Assembly (NCBI GenBank): GCA_015680685.1
Contig: MNCI01023353.1
Span: 79,826 to 143,825 of the forward strand
Reading direction: 5' to 3'
Source of the DNA: Gnetum montanum
Taxonomy: Eukaryota; Streptophyta; Gnetopsida; Gnetales; Gnetaceae
Length of the DNA stretch: 64,000 nt
Of the stretch, positions 57,565 through 64,000 are shown one piece after another. The notes under the pieces were generated by a model. That model saw only the letters and a program-made list of their open reading frames with translations. It was not told the DNA's origin and made no database searches. The position numbers were made by a program, and so were the translations under genes. The number at the start of each line of letters is the position of its first letter. The stretch's first letter is position 1.

Positions 57565-58400
57565 CTAACTCTGTAGTTGTTTCTTGATTGCCTTCACATT
57601 TAGTGATGCGTAAGGGCGAGGAGGTTTATGACTTGGCTCCTTCACATCACCATCCTCTCCTTGGAATGGTAGTTTGGCCAAAGCTAGGATGCCATTAGCC
57701 GTTTTTTTAGCTCGTTCGAAAGTTTGGATAGGGAGTTGGTCTTCGAGAATTTCAATTTCTGAACCCTATTCTGCTTCTACATTTTTGACAGCCTGGGGGG
57801 TCATTTCATCACCGTGAATAATCACTTCCCCTCCCGCATAGGGTAGATGGATTTCCTGATGAATAGGTGATGAAACTGCCCTCAGTTGGGCTAAGCAAGA
57901 CCTTCCTAGGATCAAATTGAATCCAGGCATCTCCTCTATGATGATGAAAGTTGCATCTATAAGGAATTGATCCTCTACTACAAAGTTGATGTGGATCATC
58001 CCTTTGACTTGCACTCGTGCCCCGTTAAACGATTTTAGGCACGACGTCGATGTAGGAATGATCTAATCAACTAGGGTCATTTTATCCACTATGGGGTAGG
58101 GAATGACATTGGTGGCTGCCCCATCATCCACATGTACCCTTCGGATTCAATGTTGACCAACCTCGATGGCAATGAACATGGGCGCTGTCGTCACTTGACC
58201 TTTTGTTGGATCGTCCTTAATAGATTCATCGCGGAAGGTCAACAAAGTGGGATCAAGTTCATCAGCTATGAGGGGTAGCATAATAGAATGAATTACTTCT
58301 TCATCCACTGGTAGACTTTCATTGACAGGTATAGATGTTAGCATATGAACCATGGCCTCACGATGTTTCTGCAATGTCATGAGCAAGTCATAGAGGCTCA
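57565..58400 (-). pseudogene. Retropepsin-like protease (C)
   Basis: On the minus strand VHVDDGAATNVIPYPIVDKM (about 58130-58070), then INFVVEDQFLIDATFIII, PGFNLILGRSCLAQLR, IHQEIHLPYAGGEVIIHGDE, and a closing linker with RPYASLNVKAIKKQL and a stop at 57565. The active-site triplet is DDG. The preceding segment (58401-58150) is an open linker shared with B. Only a few stops interrupt it. Confidence 0.75.
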
Positions 58401-61057
58401 ATGTTGTATTCTTTTGCTTTAGGGTCTGTTTGACTTGTGTGAAGGTGTTGAAGAGGTCTCACTCATGACCTAGTCGTTTATCACCCTTTTCCTCTTCCAT
58501 TCGTCCCAAGAGGTGAATTTCTTGGGGAAGGGTGGTATCTGGTTGAGGACCATTTTTCACTTGGCTAGGGAGAGATGATCGCATTTTTGTAACTTTGGCC
58601 TCTCTAGCGAGTGGGGCTAAGGGTGTAGAACTGAGGGGTTTAGGCTTGGGAAACCCTAGCATAAAACAATCCTTGGCCATGTTAGATGTCGTACCTCTTT
58701 CTTCTTTTCTATTGATTTGACTTTGGGGGACTGACTTAGAAGTTTGCCCTTGTGCAGGAGTAGCTGCTAGTGGTTTTGGCATCCTGATGACAAAGGGTGT
58801 CTTGGGTGTAGGTGCAGACTGGGCCACGACTTTAACGATAGTAGGTTGTGGGGCAGTGGTCTAAGCATGTGTTTGGAGGACAAAGGGCTACTTTGGCCCA
58901 CCACTCATCGATGTTGAGGGACCTACTACTAGGGGCTAACGAGGGGGCAGTTGTAACACAAAAGGCTATTTCGGCCGTGGCTGACCATCACCCTCTTCTC
59001 TTACCATGTTAATTGTGTATCCTGCATTATTGGTATTTAACGGGTCTCGATACACATGCATGGCTTAATTTTCTAGGTGTGCTAGACTACTACTATCTAG
59101 GATGAGATCACCCTAGTCAATCAAACATTGAATGTCATCTTTCAATGCCCAGCAGTAATCTGTGTCATAACCACACAATTGTTGATAGTCACAAAACCGA
59201 TCCAGCCTAAAGTTCTTGGGAATAGGTGGCTCGTGAGGTTGGGCCAATGAGGGGTTCTTAAGAAACTCACAATGGCATTTGTGGCATTTCAAAGCCTCCT
59301 TGGACACTGTCTTGTGTCGAATATGGCTAGTTCCTAGTAGTTTTTTTAAGAGTTTAGAAGGATTTACAGGTAGAGCCGCATAATTTGAGTGATCTTTACG
59401 CTCAAATTTAGGCCTTGGCTACAGAGATGCTTCAGGGGCAGAAGGTGTTTCTTGATTAGCACTACTTGAGCTAGTTGTTGGCTCAGCAAATTTTATGGGT
59501 GTTTTCTTGCTATTATTTTTCTTCTTGCCTCCTTTGGAAACTGCCACTACTATTGTTTGCATGGCTTTTCCCTTGTCTTTACTTTTACTATTGGCATTTT
59601 TGTAGCCCACATACACTGGATCTTTGCTAGCCTCTGCTGTGTCTTGGATGCTCTTACTCTAAGCGAAGGCTTGGCTGAGGGAGCGGGGAGCAAGGTAGTA
59701 TAGTTTAGACTTAATAAAGTCATTAACTATTCCTTTGAAGATTGCCAATAGGTGGGCCTCCATGATGGGTTTGTGGATTTCATTTAAAGTAGCGCTCCAC
59801 CGCTGTATAAACTTTTGAACTAATTTGAGCGGGTCTTGCTGGACTTCCATGAGTTGGTCTAGCATAACTTTCGGCTTCAGGCTGTACTTAAAATGGATCA
59901 CAAACTATGTTAACAACTCTTCCAAGGTTGTAATGGAAGCACATGGGAGTGCTCGATGCCAGTCCAAATCTTTACCCGTTAAAGACATGGCAAAGACACG
60001 AATGATTGTATGTGACCATTATTGCAATAGCAGCAATTCCGATCTAAAAGTAACCAAATGATCATTGGGATCACCTTCCTTATTGTATTTTGTGAAGTGG
60101 GGAAGTGACATCCCAGGAGGTAATGACAAAACAAGGACTGTTGGACTAATTGGATTGTCATGGTAGAAGTCCATGACTTGTACCACGTCAGAGCCAATAG
60201 CCTTGAGACGTCTAACCTCTTCGGTGAAAGTTTGGATAAGCTGAAAAGCTTAATTCAAACCTATGGAAGGGGGTGTTGGCTGACCAGGTTGGGTTCCATG
60301 CAACTACTGCGTAGAAGGTAGGATGTAAGGATGTTGCACAGTTGATTGTGGAACGTTTATGGTAGACACGACCAAGGGTAGCATACCATAAAGCGTAGAC
60401 TGATGTTGTTGGGTAATAGGTGTGGTCCATTGATTGACCATAGGTTGCTGGATAGATCGTTGTGATTGAAAAACAAGGGCAATCCATTCCCCCACTGTGG
60501 GTTGTGACAAGAAACTTTGCGCCAGGTTTTGGACTGGACGGGTTAGAGGCACGGCATGGACCTACGCTCATGTTATGAAGTATGCAGCTGTAGAGGCAGG
60601 TATCACTAATGGGATACTGATTACCTAGGGTGGGAGAGTTACCCCTATGTTATTTTGAGAGAGAGTCTACACCTACAGGAAAGAGGGCAGCATAGTGATT
60701 GGTGGAATGGTGGGAATGGACACATGCATTTGAGAGGTTGTGATCACATTGAGAGGCATAGTTTCTCTTGTGAGAGGATGAAATAATGGATTCACATATG
60801 TGTGGGGGCTGAGGGTATGATATGAATACACATGTTCAGATTGGGCTATGAATTCATCCTCTTCTTCTTCATTTTGGGGTTCCACAACAAATTGATGCGT
60901 AGTTTGATTCTTAGCCATAATAAGTTGTGATAGGAGCTCATGATGATGTTCAGTGAGCAAGATGATGTCATATGCGGTAGGAATGAAATCTTGATCCCCT
61001 TTGTAAATTAATTAATAATTTCTCTTTGCTTCTAGTTCAGCTCGGTCAACGACCATT
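58401..61057 (-). pseudogene. Gag (C)
   Basis: On the minus strand the N-terminal block runs from MVVDRAELEAKRNY (about 61057) through an open frame 60960-60673 with EEEEDEFIAQSEHVYSY, then a Gln/Pro/Thr-rich linker (60571-60304). The capsid core has HFTKYNKEGDPNDHLVTF, GKDLDWHRALP, then FIQRWSATLNEIHKPIMEAH and FIKSKLYYLAP (60090-59690). A Lys-rich linker follows, then the knuckle-like FCDYQQLCGYDTDYCWALKDDI (59180-59115) and proline-rich PFVIRMPKP repeats to 58459. The domain order equals that of D. Stops are scattered. Confidence 0.8.
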
Positions 61058-61533
61058 TTTGCCTAGATTTTGACACAAATGAAATTATATTCTTCAAGCA
61101 TCAAGACGGTGAAGGAGGGATGCATACCCTACAGTCTCAACAAGCGATGTGATGGTCCCTGATGACCCGTTGTGCCAAAGGCAATTGTTGATTCAGCAAC
61201 AATGAAGGGATTTAGAGTTGTAATACTAAGGTCTATGATATTCATAGTAGTAGTAGTAGCATGTAGAGCATCCATTTTCTGAACAGATCAATCGATAATG
61301 ATAACGAAAAATGTAAAGATTTTGAAGGTGACGATTAGACAAAGCTACGATTGGGCTTTCTACCCTGCAAGATTTCAAAGGAATCGTCACAGTGACTGAT
61401 CTGTACTGCACGATTTCATAAACCACCACGGAGGTTTTACATTCATGTTGTTTGAAAGTGGGTATAGATAACTTACAGGGTTACCCGTAAAATGTGGATC
61501 CGAGGTTGAGCCCTCCTTCTAGCACTAGAAAAC
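61058..61533 (-). other. 5' leader and primer-site region of C
   Basis: It contains the conserved leader block (about 61350-61460). The primer site directly inside the LTR (61533-61512) reads GTTTTCTAGTGCTAGAAGG on the minus strand, the clearest of the three copies. Around 61240 there is a short GTAGTAGTAGTAG tract. Confidence 0.5.
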
Positions 61534-61752
61534 TATAACGATGGAAAACATCTATCGCTGGAAATACTGAGCGGGAATCCATGTACATAGTCTTAACCTC
61601 GGATCTGTGCGAGGGCTATGATGGAGAAAACAAATCTAAGATGCCTTGAATAGTCTTGTTGATCAGATAGGGATTTTTTTCTTATTTTTTGTAATATAGA
61701 TGATAAGATAACGGATCTTCATGAGAAGCCTCAATATTTTCATAGTGTTTCA
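61534..61752 (-). repeat. 5' LTR of C with large internal deletion
   Basis: Only 219 bp remain of about 1.46 kb. The first 195 bases match 45571-45790 and the last 24 match 47008-47031. The junction (61725-61728) is GAAG, a tetramer present at both deletion edges in the 3' LTR (45787-45790 and 47004-47007). The TATA box is inside the deleted part. Confidence 0.9.
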
Positions 61753-61757
61753 ATCAC
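61753..61757. repeat. Target site duplication of C, right copy
   Basis: ATCAC, identical to 45566-45570. Confidence 0.9.
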
Positions 61758-63416
61758 TATTTCATTGTCTTCTTTGCAGCTACATTTGGAAACCAATGCT
61801 CTATTGCCATGTACTACCATTTAGGTTTTTAGAATACTAAACATGTCCCAATTTAAGTCTATATTTTCCTAATTAATTGAAACATCAGTAGAGTACTGAA
61901 GTAGACACATAGTATAGCAATCACAGGGCATAAACTTATCTTTGTCTAATATAGTTACTGCACCGATAATAGTCCAAGCATAACCAACAACATTTTTTGT
62001 TTGCAAAATGTCATGGATTTTTTATATTTTGATATGTTCCTATTACTTTGCTTATGTTTTTTCTTCATTCACTAACCCCAATCTTACATAGGTGCCTTGC
62101 TTCTCTTTCAAACCAGGCTCTCAAAGACTATGTCATGAAGTTCTGGATTTACGAAAAGTTGGGTTGATGTAATTGTTGTGTTACATAAAATGTGAGACTA
62201 CTATGATAAATCCATTGTATCCAAGAAATACAGCCCTAGATCGACTCATATCCCTGCTTTCCTTTCCTGTTCATTATCCACAAGTAATACAGAGTTATCC
62301 ATGTTTCTTTGCAACATCAAGTTTATGTTGCTTTTGGATTGGATATGCTACTTCCAATAGTTATTTATGCTACTTTTTAGCTACATTTAATTCTGCAGGC
62401 TTATCCTACTTGTGACTTTATTATAATAATATTTGCATCCATTAGGAGAAGTATGTTCAGACTAGTTGTTGAATTTGTCTTAATGCTCTCATATCTAAAA
62501 ATGGTGGTAATAGTGACAGCCATTGCTTGTCGCATGTTTTTCATGGCAACAACAGGAACCATATTTGCAAACCCTTCTAATTTTCAACCTAACTTGGATC
62601 TGGGTTTTCCTCAAAAACAACCTGTGTTTTTGCTAACAGTGGATATATTTTTGTTGAGAATTGTAGTTCCTAGAGTTAAGTTCCACATAATTCTTGTCAT
62701 TCAATCATCCATCTAGCACATTGGTAACCAATCTTGTTTTCCATCTTTGACATTCTGTGTATGGAGATGAGACTTTCAAGATCATGCATATCAATCTTAT
62801 GATGACCATTGCAAGAAAATGCCCATTTATCATTGGCCTTTTCATTTGAATATCAATTTTGTGATGAAAGTGGGTTGGAATTAATATCATTTACATATTT
62901 TTTATCATGTTCTCTATCATTGCCTTTTGAGTATCTACTTTTCTTGTTCCATGAAATGGCCAAATTTGCCAACATTTCTGCCCCCTTAAAAGCTTAAAGA
63001 ATTTGTATAGCCCTTTTTAAAACTAAGACGTACTAAAAATTTTATTGAATTTTTATAGCTAAACATAAATATTTTTGGAGAAAAATTTCCATCAAACATA
63101 AGGTTTGATAGTATAAAAACCTCATTCCTAAGAAAAACAACAAACCATACATTATCAAGTCCTTCATGAACTATTCTTGAGATGGGAACAGAATTGTGAG
63201 GGTTACTTTGGTAGGAATCCTCATCTCTCTAACTATCTCATAAGTAATTTCTAATGTGATGAAGGCTGTTATATTATTTTTTGGCTTGGTGGAGCTCTCA
63301 ACTTGATCTACTGGAACTTTTTCTTAAGCACTCTTCACATTCTCTTTTTCAGATGCACTCTTCTATTCTTTTCAATTGGGTCCTTCATTTTCCTCTTGGG
63401 AGACAAAGGCCTCTTC
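61758..63416. other. Unassigned sequence right of C
   Basis: AT-rich. It contains acceptor-like tracts (TTCATTGTCTTCTTTGCAG at 61764-61782, TTTAATTCTGCAG near 62387) and coding-like pieces on the plus strand (LSNQALKDYVMKFWIYEKLG near 62105-62165, SKNGGNSDSH near 62497). I recognise no gene. Minus-strand frames around 63280-62900 appear to continue the ORF at 63680, interrupted by stops. Confidence 0.3.
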
Positions 63417-63680
63417 TCATGCCCATGACTCTTTATTGGTTGGTTGTTCTTCTCCCTTCTCCTCTTCTTGGGTGCAATCTTGATATTTCCCCCAAACATT
63501 TAAGTCTATCTCTATACCTCTTGTGAGGAATGAGAATTCAGTAGCCAACCAAGCCATGAAAGGACACTCTTTCAGTGCTCCACATGCTCTAGTTTTCAAG
63601 TAAGCCTTCAACACATGTTCAAGGCAACATCCCATCACATAAGGAATGAAAGGCTTTCTCATTGTTTTCCCAAAATCCAT
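63280..63680 (-). pseudogene. Unrecognised minus-strand ORF with its own TATA box
   Basis: It starts MDFGKTMRKPFIPYVMGCC at 63680 and is open for 87 codons to 63417 (KECPFMAWLATEFSFLT, then an acidic TQEEEKGEEQ stretch). A TATA box lies about 85 bases upstream, which supports the start. After the stop the same frame goes on with SQEENEGPN and SASEKENVKSA between stops, so the ancestral protein was longer and charged. No domain is recognised. It could be a host gene remnant or the first ORF of another element whose LTR lies at 63681-64000. Confidence 0.4.
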
Positions 63681-63763
63681 CTCCTCTTTAAAATTATCTC
63701 TCTCTCACTTTCTCTACTCAACTTGAATTGGACGATGAAGAAATCCTAGGCAACTCAATCCTC

Positions 63764-63771
63764 TTTTTATA
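63764..63771 (-). promoter_or_regulatory. TATA box upstream of the 63680 ORF
   Basis: TATAAAAA on the minus strand within CTACTATAAAAAGAGGATTG, with a short leader before the ATG at 63680. Confidence 0.55.
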
Positions 63772-63780
63772 GTAGCTAGA

Positions 63781-64000
63781 AATTTAAAATTCCCCCCAAG
63801 AGTCTTCAACCAAATTTCTCTCTTTCTAGGCATTTTAACCACTTGTTAAAATCCTCACTAAGTGGTGGATGAGTCACCTTCTCCACTTGTCACACTTGTA
63901 GAATTTCACTTGTTTCACTTGTAGGCTTCCACTTGCCTCACTTGAGGAAAAATTATTTTCTAATTTAAATAAATTTATCCTAAATATATTTACTATTATA
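63781..64000. other. Right edge, nothing identified
   Basis: AT- and C-rich non-coding sequence with CACTTGT repeats near 63885-63930. It may be promoter or LTR sequence for the ORF at 63680. Confidence 0.3.

Larger units (their letters stand above)
45571..61752 (-). mobile_element. C: complete minus-strand Tat-like element with antisense cargo
   Basis: This 16,182-bp insertion is flanked by ATCAC on both sides. It has both LTRs (the 5' one internally deleted), primer site, leader, gag, protease, array a, antisense cargo, remnant of array b, RT, RNase H, second RNase H, integrase, array c, antisense ORF 2 and polypurine tract. It is the best reference copy for the family. All ORFs have stops. 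Confidence 0.92.

Noticed and set aside
62453-62716. Hydrophobic 87-codon frame resembling a membrane protein
   Set aside because: AT-rich sequence commonly gives Phe, Leu and Ile-rich frames. There is no start context or homologous copy, and another frame looks equally coding-like.

Overview
The window looks like intergenic DNA from a large-genome land plant, made almost entirely of old, nested, mutated LTR retrotransposons. Evidence: plant-type Ty3/gypsy gag-pol fragments, LTRs over 1 kb with TATA boxes, GT-AG introns, and AT-rich sequence depleted in CpG. A gymnosperm or other lineage with slow transposon loss is my guess and is not proven. I see no intact host gene, tRNA, rRNA or CRISPR. 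Two runs of N (17634-18156 and 37110-37596) hide sequence.

Most of the window belongs to one Ty3/gypsy family, assigned to the Tat lineage because its pol carries a second, archaeal-type RNase H after the usual one. Copies: T0 (minus; leader and 5' LTR, 1-2946); A (plus; 5350-14564, probably resuming at 37597-40614); B (minus; 14565-30401, inserted in A's RT); D (plus; about 30402-37109, a gag-protease derivative lacking RT to integrase); and C (minus; 45571-61752, a complete insertion of about 16.2 kb bounded by the 5-bp duplication ATCAC). Other elements are G (minus; gag start, Asp-type primer site and LTR, 2947 to about 4660) and F (minus; chromovirus-like integrase plus a plant-transposon-protein-like gene and probable LTR, 40615 to about 44700). 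Unassigned sequence lies at 44700-45565 and 61758-64000, the latter with a TATA-preceded minus-strand ORF at 63680.

The most notable feature is a cargo gene of about 4.4 kb in A, B and C. It lies between protease and reverse transcriptase, always antisense to the element. It has introns whose phase is kept between copies, an N-terminal segment resembling an FCP1/SCP-type HAD phosphatase with its catalytic acidic residues altered, a conserved middle domain, a coiled-coil-like region and an acidic tail. Minisatellite arrays sharing the core TTAAACTAGC lie on both sides of the cargo, and a third follows integrase. D looks like the product of recombination between the first and third arrays. Copies B and C also share a second short antisense ORF near the 3' LTR.

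Relative to element sense, the layout is: 5' LTR, primer site, leader, gag, protease, array a, antisense cargo, array b, RT, RNase H, second RNase H, integrase, array c, antisense ORF 2, polypurine tract, 3' LTR. All coding regions carry stops or frameshifts, so the elements are fossils. Conservation across copies still shows the ancestral plan.
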